Positions 1 to 8,410 are shown, counted from the stretch's first letter. The stretch: 64,000 nucleotides of DNA from Mesorhizobium sp. YC-39 (GCF_025753795.1 NZ_JAOWPS010000001.1:930001-994000), one strand, 5' to 3'. The notes: generated from the letters alone by a model not told the origin. Program-made: numbers and translations.

Positions 1-233
1 CGTCCACGGTTGCATCAAAACAAAGCATAGAACGCGTCACATGGTGCCGTTTCGAAGCGGCGCGTTTTAGCGGCGCCTGATTATCGCTCTGAATAGCAGG
101 AGAGTTTGGTCAAAAAGTCCGATGTTTACATCGATATTTTGCGGTGTAAGTTGCCTGCCGGGCGCAATCCGGAATTGATTCTTGGCAGGGTAAGCAAGAT
201 CAATATTTCCGCGAAAACTGCGGTAGAGGGGGA
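1..233. other. intergenic stretch, no gene seen
   Basis: No convincing reading frame is seen on either strand. The stretch is visibly more AT-rich than the rest of the window and probably holds the promoter of the following DUF805 gene. A purine-rich AGAGGGGG run just before the ATG pair at 234/237 is the likely ribosome-binding site. Confidence 0.4.
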
Positions 234-710
234 ATGATGGGTAGTTTTTCTATATGGCATTGGCTGATAGTTTTGGTCCTTATCGGCTTGCCATTGGTGT
301 TCGTTTTAAGAGCACCACCAGTTGGCAGCAATCGTTTCGGGGACATACCGCATCCGATGAATTTTACTGAAGCTATTTCAAGCTTTTTCGGAAATTATGT
401 GACTTTTACGGGCAGAGCCAGCCGCTCGGAGTTCTGGTATTCCTACCTCTTCATTTTCATTGTCTCTGTCGTTGCGATAATAGCTGATGCTGTTGTGAAT
501 AATGAAATTATCTCATCCCTTTGGAATCTTGCCGTCCTTCTGCCGACACTTGCCATGACCACTCGTCGGCTGCATGACATCAACAGAAGCGGTTGGCATC
601 AGCTCCTTGCGGGATTATTCCCCATCGGCACCATCGCGCTGATCGTCTGGTACTGCAAAAAGTCTGACGTTACAGTGACAATGAGTGAAATAGAGAGGGT
701 TTTCAACTAG
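234..710 (+). CDS. DUF805 family inner-membrane protein
   Basis: This is a small polytopic membrane protein of 158 residues with no established biochemical role. After an N-terminal hydrophobic helix (about 9-26) comes the family core. It holds the motif FTGRASRSEFW at 58-68, a membrane segment at about 70-88, another at about 95-108, the conserved RRLHDINRSGWHQL stretch at 111-124 and a last membrane helix at 125-140. This is the usual DUF805 layout, with an extra N-terminal helix. Two ATGs lie at 234 and 237, and the AGAGGG box fits the second slightly better. The gene is more AT-rich than all later genes and stands alone in its orientation, so it may have been acquired separately. The family call is firm and the function is unknown. 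Confidence 0.85.
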   Translation: MMGSFSIWHWLIVLVLIGLPLVFVLRAPPVGSNRFGDIPHPMNFTEAISSFFGNYVTFTGRASRSEFWYSYLFIFIVSVVAIIADAVVNNEIISSLWNLAVLLPTLAMTTRRLHDINRSGWHQLLAGLFPIGTIALIVWYCKKSDVTVTMSEIERVFN

Positions 711-822
711 AGGCGGACGTCCAGCGCTTTGCTCCAAATCATGTCGCCTGCCCCGCTCAATCGCAATGCGCTTTTAGAGCATTCAAGCTTTTTACTGGAT
801 CGCTGGAACTCTGGAACCGCTC

Positions 823-1740
823 TCATGTGGAATTGCTGTAACCCGTTCGCACTGCCGCCAGGTGCCTTGAAAACTCCGGCGTTTCCATCAAGGCCTTGCA
901 GCGTGCGAACCGCCCGTCGGCATAGGCGCGGAAATCGTCGACCGGATTGTTGTTGGCAAGCTGGATCAGTCCCCACAGCGTCCACAGGAGGTCGCACATC
1001 GCCTTGTAGACGACGACACGGCCGCGCTCGGCCGGCGAAGGCTCGCCGCCGAAATAGGCGCGCATCATCTCTTCATCCTGCGCTGCGTCGAACTGTCCTT
1101 CGACACTCAGGTCGCCAAGATCCCAGAGCGGATCGTTCATGCCGGAATACTCCCAGTCGACGATCCACATCCGCTCGCCCGTATCGAGAAAGTTCTCGCA
1201 CAGCGGATCGCAATGGCAGGCGGTGAGCGGCGCAGGATGCTTGGCCAGCGCCTCGCGCACCGTCCCCGCCTCGCGCACCACGTCGTGGTAACCCTCCGGC
1301 AGGGTGACGTCCTTGGTCGACAGCACTTTCAGATAGTCGTCGATCATCGCGAAGAGCTCGAAGCGGAAAGGAAACATCGCACCCGACGTATGCAGCTTGC
1401 GGAAGGCCTCGCCGGCGCGCGCCGGGCTGCCCGGCCGGATCTTGAACTTTTCCGGCGACATCGTCTCCGCGCCGGCGATGAAGCGCGTCACCATCACGCC
1501 CGTCTTGCCGTCGACATGCAGCACATCGGGGCTTACACCGGCCTTAGCGGCTTCCTGCGCCGCCATCGCCTCATTGGCGCGGTTGATATACTCCTCGGTG
1601 CCCTTGCCGGGGATGCGCAGGCAGACATCTCCGGCCTTGAAGACGAGATTGGTGAGGCCGCCGAGGCGTTCCAGCGGCCCGTCATAGCCGGCCAGCACTG
1701 GAATGGTCGCAAGCCTCGCGCGTGCCTCGTCAATCACCAT
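823..1740 (-). CDS. choline/ethanolamine kinase-like phosphotransferase
   Basis: This 305-residue protein has the APH/choline-kinase fold. The catalytic loop reads HCDPLCENF at 176-184, with D178 as candidate base and N183 as metal ligand. The second metal motif IVDWEYSG at 193-200 supplies D195. GGLTNLVF at 27-34 matches the nucleotide-binding turn of choline kinases. It probably phosphorylates an alcohol or amino-alcohol in the cytoplasm, but the substrate cannot be read from the sequence. An AGAGGGG box lies 8 bases before the ATG. A paralogue with the more usual HNDLLPAN loop lies at 4940-5827, on the other side of the sarcosine-dehydrogenase-like gene, which suggests that both act in methylated-amine or choline-derived metabolism. 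Confidence 0.8.
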   Translation of the reverse strand: MVIDEARARLATIPVLAGYDGPLERLGGLTNLVFKAGDVCLRIPGKGTEEYINRANEAMAAQEAAKAGVSPDVLHVDGKTGVMVTRFIAGAETMSPEKFKIRPGSPARAGEAFRKLHTSGAMFPFRFELFAMIDDYLKVLSTKDVTLPEGYHDVVREAGTVREALAKHPAPLTACHCDPLCENFLDTGERMWIVDWEYSGMNDPLWDLGDLSVEGQFDAAQDEEMMRAYFGGEPSPAERGRVVVYKAMCDLLWTLWGLIQLANNNPVDDFRAYADGRFARCKALMETPEFSRHLAAVRTGYSNST

Positions 1741-1854
1741 CGCTACGCCCCTCTTTTCACATCGTTATTTTCTCGCGGCGACGGTTCCACAATTTTCGCC
1801 ATTTGGCTATCATTCGGATGGTGTAAGAGCCCACGAGTCGGCGGACGGGACTGA

Positions 1855-2487
1855 ATGACGGACAAGAAAAACAAAGGCGCGCTCGCCGCTGCCTACGCGG
1901 CGAAGCGGCCCGAGGATGTGGCGGCCCTCTATGACAGCTGGTCCGACACTTACGATGCCGACATGTCGGCGGCCGGTTATCGCCATCCGACCATCTGCCT
2001 TGCCCTGCTGGCCCGCCATCTGCCGCGCGGCGCGGCACCGCTCCTCGATGCCGGGGCCGGCACCGGCCTCATCGGCGAATGGCTTGCCATTACGGGCTAT
2101 CCGGATGTCCAGGCACTCGACATCTCTGCCGGCATGCTGGCCCAGGCCACGCGCAAGGGCGTCTATTCGGCGCTGCACTGCCTGGCGCTCGGCGGGGCGC
2201 TGCCTTTCGCCGACGGTGCCTATGCCGGGATCGTGTCAGCCGGCGTTTTCACCTCGGGCCATGTCGGCGTGGAGGGGCTGGACGAACTGATCCGCATCTG
2301 CCGGCCGGGCGGTGTCATCGTGCTGACCGTCAAGAACACGCTGTGGAATGCAGGATTTGCCGGGCGGATCACCGAGCTGGAGGCGAATGGCGTCGTAACA
2401 CGCGCCGAGGAAACGCCGCCCTATGTCTCGATGCCGGGTGAGACGGATACCGTGCCCAGCCGTGGCCTCGTTCTGCGCGTGAGCTGA
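1855..2487 (+). CDS. class I SAM-dependent methyltransferase, METTL27-like
   Basis: This 210-residue Rossmann methyltransferase has motif I DAGAGTGLIG near residue 65, a motif II acidic residue in ALDISAGML, and a post-I region typical of the family. The N-terminal YDSWSDTYDADM segment and the overall order resemble vertebrate METTL27 (WBSCR27) and its bacterial relatives. The substrate of this group is unknown. It is transcribed divergently from the kinase-like gene (114 bp between starts) and converges on the sarcosine-dehydrogenase-like gene with 2 bases between stops. The ribosome-binding site is weak (GGACGGGA), so the exact start is the least certain part. Confidence 0.8.
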   Translation: MTDKKNKGALAAAYAAKRPEDVAALYDSWSDTYDADMSAAGYRHPTICLALLARHLPRGAAPLLDAGAGTGLIGEWLAITGYPDVQALDISAGMLAQATRKGVYSALHCLALGGALPFADGAYAGIVSAGVFTSGHVGVEGLDELIRICRPGGVIVLTVKNTLWNAGFAGRITELEANGVVTRAEETPPYVSMPGETDTVPSRGLVLRVS

Positions 2488-2489
2488 AT

Positions 2490-4943
2490 CTAGGCTTTGA
2501 TCCTGTCTCCGGCCGGATCATACATCGGCTCGAGATGTATCCGTGCCGGTGTCCGTTCCATCGCCACCACCAGCTCGTAGTCGCCTGAGGCGAGGAAATC
2601 GTCACTGACGCCATTGGCATTGCGGACATAGCCATAGCCGATGTTCTTGCCGACCGTGTAGCCAAAGCCGCCGCTGGTGAGATAACCAACCGGCTCGCCA
2701 TTGCGCAGGATAGTCTCGCGCCCGAGCAGCACGGTTTTCGGGTCGTCGACCGTGAAGCCGGCAAAGCGTTTTTTCAGCGTCGCGCCATTGATTTTTTCAA
2801 GCGCCCGCCGGCCGACAAAATCCGTGTTCTTTCTGAGCTTCACCGCCCAGCCAAGGCCCGCTTCCTCGGGCGTGTCGTTGGGTGTGATATCGGCGCCCCA
2901 GGCCCGGTAGCCCTTTTCCAGCCGCAGCGATTCCAGCGCCCGGTAGCCGACCGGGCGGATATCGTGCCTTTTGCCAGCCGCCATCAGCGCATCGAAGACC
3001 TCGCCCGCCGCCGCGATCGGCACATGCAGCTCCCAGCCGAGTTCGCCGACATAGGTGACGCGCAGAGCCCGGACTGTGCGGCCGGCAACAGTAATCTCGC
3101 GCGCATGGCCGAACGGGAAGCCAGCGTTTGACACATCCGCCTCGGTCACCGCAGCCAGCACCTCGCGGGCGCGCGGCCCCATCAGCGACAGCGTGCCGAA
3201 ATCCTCGGTGACATCGGTCAGCGTGACGTCGAGCTCCTTGCCGACATGGTCGCCGATCCAGGAGAAATCATGCGTGCGGAAACCTGTGCCGGTGACGATG
3301 TAGAATTTCTCCTCGCCGAGTCGCGCCACCGTCAGATCGGCCTCGATGCCGCCGCGCGTGTTGAGAAGCTGCGTGTAGGTCAGCCTGCCGACCGGCTTGG
3401 CGACGTCGTTGGCGCAGATCCAGTCCAGCGCCTTCTGCGCATCCGCGCCGGACATCTCGTATTTGGCGAAGGACGACTGGTCGAAGATGCCGACGTTTTC
3501 GCGCACATGCCGGTGCTCGTCGCCGACGGCTGAAAACCAGTTCTGCCGGCCCATCGAATAGACGTCCTCAGGTTCGACGCCTTCGGGCGCGAACCAGTTC
3601 GGCCGCTCCCAGCCTAGTTTCGAGCCAAACACCGCGCGGTGCTCTTGCAGCCGCGCATAGAGTGGCGAGACGATGCGCGGCCGGCCTGAAAGATATTCCT
3701 CATGCGGAAAGCCGATCGTATAGTGCTTGCCATAGGCTTCCAGCGTGCGGTCGCGGACCCATTGCCGGTCGCGGTGCAGGCTCGAAAAACGCCTGATGTC
3801 GACCACCCACAGATCGAGCGGCGCCTCGCCGTCAACCACCCATTGCGCCAGCACCCAGCCGGCGCCGCCGCCGGATGCGATGCCGAAGGCGTTGAACCCG
3901 GCGCCGACGAACATGTTGGCGCATTCGGGCGCGACGCCGAGGATGAAATTGCCGTCCGGCGTGAAGCTCTCAGGTCCATTGATCATCTGCTTGACGCCGG
4001 CGCTTTCCAGCGCCGGAATCCGCGCGATCGCCTGGTTCATGTGCTGCTCGAAATGATCGTAATCGTCGTCGAACAGCCGGAACTCCCAGTCATCGGGCAC
4101 GTCGCCGCCGGGCAGGTCGGTCGTCCAGGGTTGCGGGTTGGGCTCATAGCCGCCCATCACCAGCCCGCCGATCTCCTCCTTGAAATAGGTGCGGCGGTCC
4201 GGATCGCGGATGGTCGGCGCATCGGTCGCCAATCCGTCGATCTTTTCGGTGATGATGTACTGGTGCTTGACCGGCTGCAGGGGCACGTTGATGCCGGCCA
4301 GCGCGCCCACCTGCCGCGCCCATTGCCCGGCGCAGTTCACCACCTTGTCGCAGGCGATGTCGCCCTTGGCTGTCTTCACCGCGGTGATGCGGCCATCCTT
4401 CATCTCGAAGCCGGCGACGCGGACGTCCTCGAACAGTCTGGCGCCATGCATACGCGCACCCTTGGCCAGCGACTGGGTGATGTCGGAAGGGCTCGCCTGC
4501 CCGTCGGTCGGCAACCAGGAGGCGCCGACGAGATCGCCGGTTTCCAGGAGCGGCCACATCGTCTTGACCTCGGCCGGCGATAACAATTGCATGTCCATGC
4601 CGAAGCTTTTCGCCGTCGTCGCCAGCCTCTTATATTCGGTCCAGCGGTCGGCATTGGTCGCCAGCCTGAGACACCCGGTCATCTTCCAGCCGGTGGCGAG
4701 TCCTGTTTCGGCCTCCAGCCCCTTGTAGAGATCGACCGAATATTTGAGCACGCGCGTGATCGAGGCCGACGAGCGCAACTGGCCGACCAGCCCGGCGGCG
4801 TGCCAGGTCGAGCCGGAGGTCAGCTTGCCCTGCTCCAGGAGCACGACATCGGCCTTGTGGTCGCGCGCCAGATGATAGGCCGTCGAACAGCCGATAATGC
4901 CGCCGCCGATGACGACGACCTCGGCATGGCTGGGCAAGGTCAT
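2490..4943 (-). CDS. FAD-dependent sarcosine/dimethylglycine dehydrogenase-like protein (DAO-GcvT fusion)
   Basis: This 817-residue enzyme has the dimethylglycine/sarcosine dehydrogenase layout. A DAO-type FAD domain (about 8-370) begins with the dinucleotide fold VVVIGGGIIGCSTAYHL. A short FAO_M domain follows, then the aminomethyltransferase folate-binding GcvT domain and the GcvT C-terminal barrel. TWHAAGL places H48 where mitochondrial sarcosine and dimethylglycine dehydrogenases attach FAD covalently. Oxidative N-demethylation of an N-methylglycine-type substrate, with the C1 unit passed to tetrahydrofolate, is the family role; the precise substrate is inferred. The ATG at 4943 overlaps the TGA of the upstream phosphotransferase (ATGA), so the two are translationally coupled. 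The open frame continues 5' of this ATG, but only as arginine-rich shadow sequence of that gene. Confidence 0.88.
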   Translation of the reverse strand: MTLPSHAEVVVIGGGIIGCSTAYHLARDHKADVVLLEQGKLTSGSTWHAAGLVGQLRSSASITRVLKYSVDLYKGLEAETGLATGWKMTGCLRLATNADRWTEYKRLATTAKSFGMDMQLLSPAEVKTMWPLLETGDLVGASWLPTDGQASPSDITQSLAKGARMHGARLFEDVRVAGFEMKDGRITAVKTAKGDIACDKVVNCAGQWARQVGALAGINVPLQPVKHQYIITEKIDGLATDAPTIRDPDRRTYFKEEIGGLVMGGYEPNPQPWTTDLPGGDVPDDWEFRLFDDDYDHFEQHMNQAIARIPALESAGVKQMINGPESFTPDGNFILGVAPECANMFVGAGFNAFGIASGGGAGWVLAQWVVDGEAPLDLWVVDIRRFSSLHRDRQWVRDRTLEAYGKHYTIGFPHEEYLSGRPRIVSPLYARLQEHRAVFGSKLGWERPNWFAPEGVEPEDVYSMGRQNWFSAVGDEHRHVRENVGIFDQSSFAKYEMSGADAQKALDWICANDVAKPVGRLTYTQLLNTRGGIEADLTVARLGEEKFYIVTGTGFRTHDFSWIGDHVGKELDVTLTDVTEDFGTLSLMGPRAREVLAAVTEADVSNAGFPFGHAREITVAGRTVRALRVTYVGELGWELHVPIAAAGEVFDALMAAGKRHDIRPVGYRALESLRLEKGYRAWGADITPNDTPEEAGLGWAVKLRKNTDFVGRRALEKINGATLKKRFAGFTVDDPKTVLLGRETILRNGEPVGYLTSGGFGYTVGKNIGYGYVRNANGVSDDFLASGDYELVVAMERTPARIHLEPMYDPAGDRIKA

Positions 4944-5827
4944 GAAGTCTGCATCCCGTATTTTGTTCTGTAGTTCTCCAGCGCGGCGTCCAGCCGCGTC
5001 AGGTTTTCGTCGGTATAGGCGACGTAGTCGATGCCGGGCGCATCGAGATAAAGTTCGGAGACCATGCTCCACATCGCCTCGCGCAGCAGCGACGCGCATT
5101 GCATGGCCGCGTGCGAACGGCGGATCGCCTCGTCCGGCTCCTTCATGAAATAGGCGGTGAGGAAGGCGAAGGATTCCTCGTCGCTCATGCTGGCATTGGA
5201 GGCGACGCCGGCAAGGTCGAACATCGCCGTGTTGAAGCCGGCATATTCGAAATCGATCAGCCACAATTTGTGGCCATCGTCGAGGATATTAGCTGGCAAA
5301 AGATCATTATGGCCGAAGACGATCGGCAGCAGTTTCTGCGCCCGTTCGAGTTCGTCCGCCAAGGTCAGAAAGCGCGGCAGGTCGTTCAGCTTGCGGCTGC
5401 CGCCTTCCTCCAGCGTGCGTGCATAGTCGCGGATGACGTGAAACACCCAGAACATGAAGCCGGCGCCCGAGACATGGTTTGGCATTTCACGGTGGAAGCC
5501 GCGCATCAGGGCGGCGACGCGGCCGATATTGGCCCGCACATCTTCGGCGACAAAGGTCTTGGCGCCGAGATATTCCGTCACCAGGATGCCGGGTTCGGAA
5601 TGGCGGACCGCCGGAGCGAAGCCGGCGGCCTGCGCCGCGCGCGCCGTCATCACCTCGCGTTCGCGAAAGACGTGGTGGAATGGAAAGTCCTGGCCGAAGC
5701 GCACGACATGCCGCCCGGCCGAGTCCTTGACCAGATAGTTGGCATTGCTCAAGCCACCCGGCAGCGGCGCGATCTCGATCATGCCGGTCCAGCAGGGCAG
5801 GGCGCGGATGCGGTCTTCGGCAGTCAA
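4940..5827 (-). CDS. choline kinase/aminoglycoside phosphotransferase-like protein
   Basis: This 295-residue kinase-like protein has PLPGGLSNANYLV (21-33) as its ATP-binding turn, GHNDLLPANIL (172-182) as catalytic loop with D175 and N180, and LIDFEYAG (190-197) with metal ligand D192. I take the TTG at 5827 as start because AAGGGA sits 8 bases upstream and the homologous domain begins about ten residues later. A longer in-frame ATG at 6019 would add 64 residues of low-quality sequence read from the palindromic leader. The stop overlaps the ATG of the DAO-GcvT gene, so both are made together. The substrate is unknown; a choline- or methylamine-related alcohol is the natural guess. Confidence 0.8.
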   Translation of the reverse strand: MTAEDRIRALPCWTGMIEIAPLPGGLSNANYLVKDSAGRHVVRFGQDFPFHHVFREREVMTARAAQAAGFAPAVRHSEPGILVTEYLGAKTFVAEDVRANIGRVAALMRGFHREMPNHVSGAGFMFWVFHVIRDYARTLEEGGSRKLNDLPRFLTLADELERAQKLLPIVFGHNDLLPANILDDGHKLWLIDFEYAGFNTAMFDLAGVASNASMSDEESFAFLTAYFMKEPDEAIRRSHAAMQCASLLREAMWSMVSELYLDAPGIDYVAYTDENLTRLDAALENYRTKYGMQTS

Positions 5828-6263
5828 GGATTCATCCCTTGTTTGGCGGAGGTTCAAAAAGGCGACGGCTGACCCGAAGATGGCAGCCTGCGGTAGGGGG
5901 CAATGTGAAAATCTCGTCGGTGCGGGATGCCAGGATTGGTATCCCGCACCGCACCGACGAGCCCCTGTGCCGGGTTCTTCGACGCCGGCGTCCGCCCCCG
6001 CGGATTCCCAAAACTCCATTTCCCCTGTGCCGGGCGCTTTGCAGGCGTTCGGAAAGGCGAATTTTTGTGCGGCCCAGCCATCGTTCTCCCGTAGCAGTTA
6101 CGAGCCTGTCACAACCACAATCTCGCGCCATCTGGTCCGGTCTGTCAACGAGATTCTGTGGCTTTTTATGTCGTTTTGCCCGAAATAGTGCAAGCTTCTT
6201 GTAAGTGTGGGCGTATTTGCCGTAAAATCGGTCAGCAACACAACGGTGCGAGCGGAAAGCCTG
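5828..6263. other. 436-bp divergent control region with inverted and direct repeats
   Basis: No gene is seen here. The stretch separates the leftward kinase/DAO-GcvT operon from the rightward DeoR gene and should hold both promoters. It contains an interrupted inverted repeat (5913-5928 against 5941-5961, loop of 12) and two copies of CCCCTGTGCCGGG (5962-5974 and 6022-6034). The part near the DeoR gene is AT-richer. I cannot place sigma boxes with confidence. Confidence 0.5.
5913..5961. repeat. imperfect inverted repeat in leader of kinase/DAO-GcvT operon
   Basis: The left arm CTCGTCGGTGCGGGAT (5913-5928) is the exact complement of ATCCCGCACCGACGAG, except that the right arm (5941-5961) carries five extra bases (CACCG) inside it. 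The loop is 12 bases. It could be a regulator site, a leader hairpin or a decayed repetitive element. Confidence 0.6.
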
Positions 6264-7040
6264 ATGGTCCATTCGAAGCGGCATGGTGAGATCCTGCGTC
6301 TCCTGCAGGAGGAGGGCACAGTCACCATCGCCAGCCTGGCCGACCGGCTGGGCGTCTCGCTGGAAACCGTGCGCCGCGACGTCAAGCCGCTCACCAATGA
6401 CGGCTCCATCCTGAAGATGCATGGCGCCGTAGGCCTGTCGTCCATTGTCGGCGAGGCCCCGTTCGAGCGTCGCATGCGCGAAAACGCTGACGCCAAGCGG
6501 ACGATCGCGCGCATGGTCGCGACGACCATCCGCGACGGCGAATCGATCATGCTCGACACCGGCACCACAACGTCTTTCCTGGCACGCGAATTGCTCGGCC
6601 ACCGCCGGCTGACGGTCGTCACCAACTCCTCCGACATTGCCCGCACGCTGGCCACCGTCAACGGCAACAAGGTCTACATGGCCGGCGGTGAGTTGCGCAG
6701 CGATTCGGGTGCGGCCTTCGGGGTCTCGGCCATCGAATTCGTCAGCCGCTTTTCCGTCAGCCACGCCGTGATCTCCACAGGCGCCGTCGATGCCGTCACG
6801 GGCGTCATGGACTATGATCTGGAAGAGGCCGAATTCGCCCGCATGGTGCTGTCGCGTGGCCAGCGTTCGCTAGTCATCACCGACCACACCAAGTTCGGCC
6901 GCCAGGGTCTTGTCCAGGTCTGCGGTTTCGACGGCTTTTCCGAGCTCGCCACCGACCAGCAGCCGCCGCGCGATATTGCTGCGGCACTGTCCCAGGCCGG
7001 TGCACGGCTCAGCATTGCCGACGGGCAGACCGAGTTCTAA
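6264..7040 (+). CDS. DeoR/GlpR family transcriptional regulator
   Basis: This 258-residue repressor-type regulator has an N-terminal winged helix (about 1-57) with the signature region EEGTVTIASLADRLGVSLET followed by VRRD. A DeoR C-terminal sensor domain follows, with the IMLDTGTTT phosphate/sugar-phosphate loop. Family members usually bind a phosphorylated metabolite, which fits a role next to two kinase-like genes. The ATG at 6264 (HSKRHGEILRLL start) is preferred over 6207 because GGAAAG lies just upstream and the domain starts there. The gene is divergent from the phosphotransferase/DAO-GcvT operon, its likely target. Its stop overlaps the stop of the next, convergent gene by 4 bases. 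Confidence 0.88.
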   Translation: MVHSKRHGEILRLLQEEGTVTIASLADRLGVSLETVRRDVKPLTNDGSILKMHGAVGLSSIVGEAPFERRMRENADAKRTIARMVATTIRDGESIMLDTGTTTSFLARELLGHRRLTVVTNSSDIARTLATVNGNKVYMAGGELRSDSGAAFGVSAIEFVSRFSVSHAVISTGAVDAVTGVMDYDLEEAEFARMVLSRGQRSLVITDHTKFGRQGLVQVCGFDGFSELATDQQPPRDIAAALSQAGARLSIADGQTEF

Positions 7041-7954
7041 TTGAAAACCAGCGATTGATGGGCGCATACGCCCGCGAAGGCGCCAGCTGATACGGCGAAG
7101 GCAATGTTGTGCATCGATCGTGCCGCGTCTCCGGCGGCATAGACGCCGGGGACTGTCGTCTGCTGCTTTTCATCGACGGTGATCACCGGACCGAGAAGAC
7201 CTTCGGTGAAGCTGCAGCCGAGCTGTTCGGCAAGCAGGCTCGCCATGGTATTGCGTGGCGCGGTGAACATCGCCTTGACGCCGACCTGACGGCTGTCGCC
7301 AAGGTGGACGATCAATCCACCGACGCCATCTTTCTGCAGTTCGGCCACGCCGGCCGGCTCAAATCTCACCTTGCGCCTTTCCAATGCGTGCGCCTGCTCC
7401 GCGTCAGGCTCGAAGAGACCATTGGCGAACAGCGTGACATCGCCCCAGTCAGCGATCAACTGCGCCTGATGCATGGCCGTCGGCCCGGTTGCGAGCACGC
7501 CAAGCGGTCCGCCCGCCACCTCGAAGCCATGGCAATAGGGGCAATGCAGCACACTCTTGCCCCATTGCTCGGCAAGCCCGGGAACATCCGGCAGGATGTC
7601 GCGCACACCGGTGGCGAGCACCAGCCGCGCCGCGCCGAATGTCTCGCCGCGATCCGTGGTGATCTCGAAGCTGCGGCCGGCGACAGCGGCCTTGTCCGCC
7701 AATCCGGCGACGATTTTGGCCGTCGGATAGGCGAGCAGCTGCTGCCTTGCGTCATCCAGGATGGCGCCGGGCGCGCGTCCATCCTGTCCCAGGAAGCCAT
7801 GCGAGTGTTCGGCGAAACGGTTGCGCGGCTGCCCCGCATCGACCACCAGGACATTACGTCGTGCCCGCGCCGCCTGGATGGCGGCCGACAGGCCGGCAAA
7901 GCTGCCGCCGACGATAATCAAGTCATACTGCGTGGCTGGCAAATCATACTGCAT
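7037..7954 (-). CDS. thioredoxin reductase-like FAD/NAD(P) oxidoreductase
   Basis: This 305-residue two-domain flavoprotein has an FAD-binding fold IIVGGSFAGLSAA near the N-terminus, a redox-active CPYC pair (C138, C141), and the C-terminal FAD motif GVYAAGDAA. It belongs to the low-molecular-weight thioredoxin reductase-like group. Whether it reduces a thioredoxin is not known, since no thioredoxin gene is nearby. The start overlaps the end of the Rrf2 regulator by 11 bases, so the pair is one operon and the regulator probably senses a redox or sulfur signal. Oddly, the first codons are a 21-bp imperfect tandem duplication (MQYDLPA then TQYDLII), giving a short N-terminal extension. Confidence 0.87.
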   Translation of the reverse strand: MQYDLPATQYDLIIVGGSFAGLSAAIQAARARRNVLVVDAGQPRNRFAEHSHGFLGQDGRAPGAILDDARQQLLAYPTAKIVAGLADKAAVAGRSFEITTDRGETFGAARLVLATGVRDILPDVPGLAEQWGKSVLHCPYCHGFEVAGGPLGVLATGPTAMHQAQLIADWGDVTLFANGLFEPDAEQAHALERRKVRFEPAGVAELQKDGVGGLIVHLGDSRQVGVKAMFTAPRNTMASLLAEQLGCSFTEGLLGPVITVDEKQQTTVPGVYAAGDAARSMHNIAFAVSAGAFAGVCAHQSLVFN

Positions 7955-8393
7955 GGCTGGTCACTCCAATCAGTTCATAGCGACGGCGGAAATCGGCGGC
8001 GAGGTCGGCAAGCGTGATGTGGCTGAGCTTTTCCGCCAGCAGCCTTTCGGCCTCGACGCGAAAATCATCGAGCGCCGCGATAACTGCCTGCTCGACAAGG
8101 CAGCCGGGGCTTTCCGGCTCGCTGCTGAACGGCAGCAGCGTTTCGCCGAGGGCGGCGCTGATCTCGGCCAGCGAGATGCTCTCGGGCGCGCGGCCAAGCT
8201 GCCAGCCGCCGCCATGGCCGCGTGACGATGTGACGATGCCCGCGTCGCGCAAGCCGGCGATGGTCCGGCGGACGACGACCGGGTTCGTGTGGATGAAGGT
8301 GGCAAGCTGCTCGGAGGTCAGCGCGTGCTCCCGAGTCTCGACCATGTGGACGAGAATGTGCAAGGTCGAGGAAAGTCTGCTGTTTCGTTTCAT
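7944..8393 (-). CDS. Rrf2 family transcriptional regulator
   Basis: This 149-residue winged-helix protein of the Rrf2 family has the HTH in LTSEQLATFIHTNPVVVRRT and the conserved RGHGGGWQLG wing. It keeps a single cysteine (SPGCLVE, about residue 97) rather than the three-cysteine cluster of IscR or NsrR, so an iron-sulfur cluster is unlikely and it resembles the YwnA-type branch. It is first in an operon with the thioredoxin reductase-like gene. A perfect 6-bp-arm palindrome GTAACT-N5-AGTTAC directly abuts its start codon and is a good autoregulatory operator. Confidence 0.87.
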   Translation of the reverse strand: MKRNSRLSSTLHILVHMVETREHALTSEQLATFIHTNPVVVRRTIAGLRDAGIVTSSRGHGGGWQLGRAPESISLAEISAALGETLLPFSSEPESPGCLVEQAVIAALDDFRVEAERLLAEKLSHITLADLAADFRRRYELIGVTSHAV

Positions 8394-8410
8394 GTAACTT
8401 AAATAGTTAC
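8394..8410. promoter_or_regulatory. probable Rrf2 operator
   Basis: The inverted repeat GTAACT (8394-8399), spacer TAAAT, AGTTAC (8405-8410) sits immediately upstream of the Rrf2 ATG (8393). AT-rich dyads of this shape are typical targets of YwnA-like Rrf2 repressors. A bound protein would cover the ribosome-binding and promoter region. Confidence 0.6.

Noticed and set aside
4944..5264. N-terminal extension of the DAO-GcvT enzyme
   Set aside because: It is arginine-rich shadow of the coupled phosphotransferase gene. The dinucleotide-binding motif starts eight residues after the ATG at 4943.
5828..6019. 64-residue N-terminal extension of the second phosphotransferase
   Set aside because: It is translated from the repeat-bearing leader, is low-complexity and is not needed for the fold. 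The TTG at 5827 has a spaced AAGGGA.
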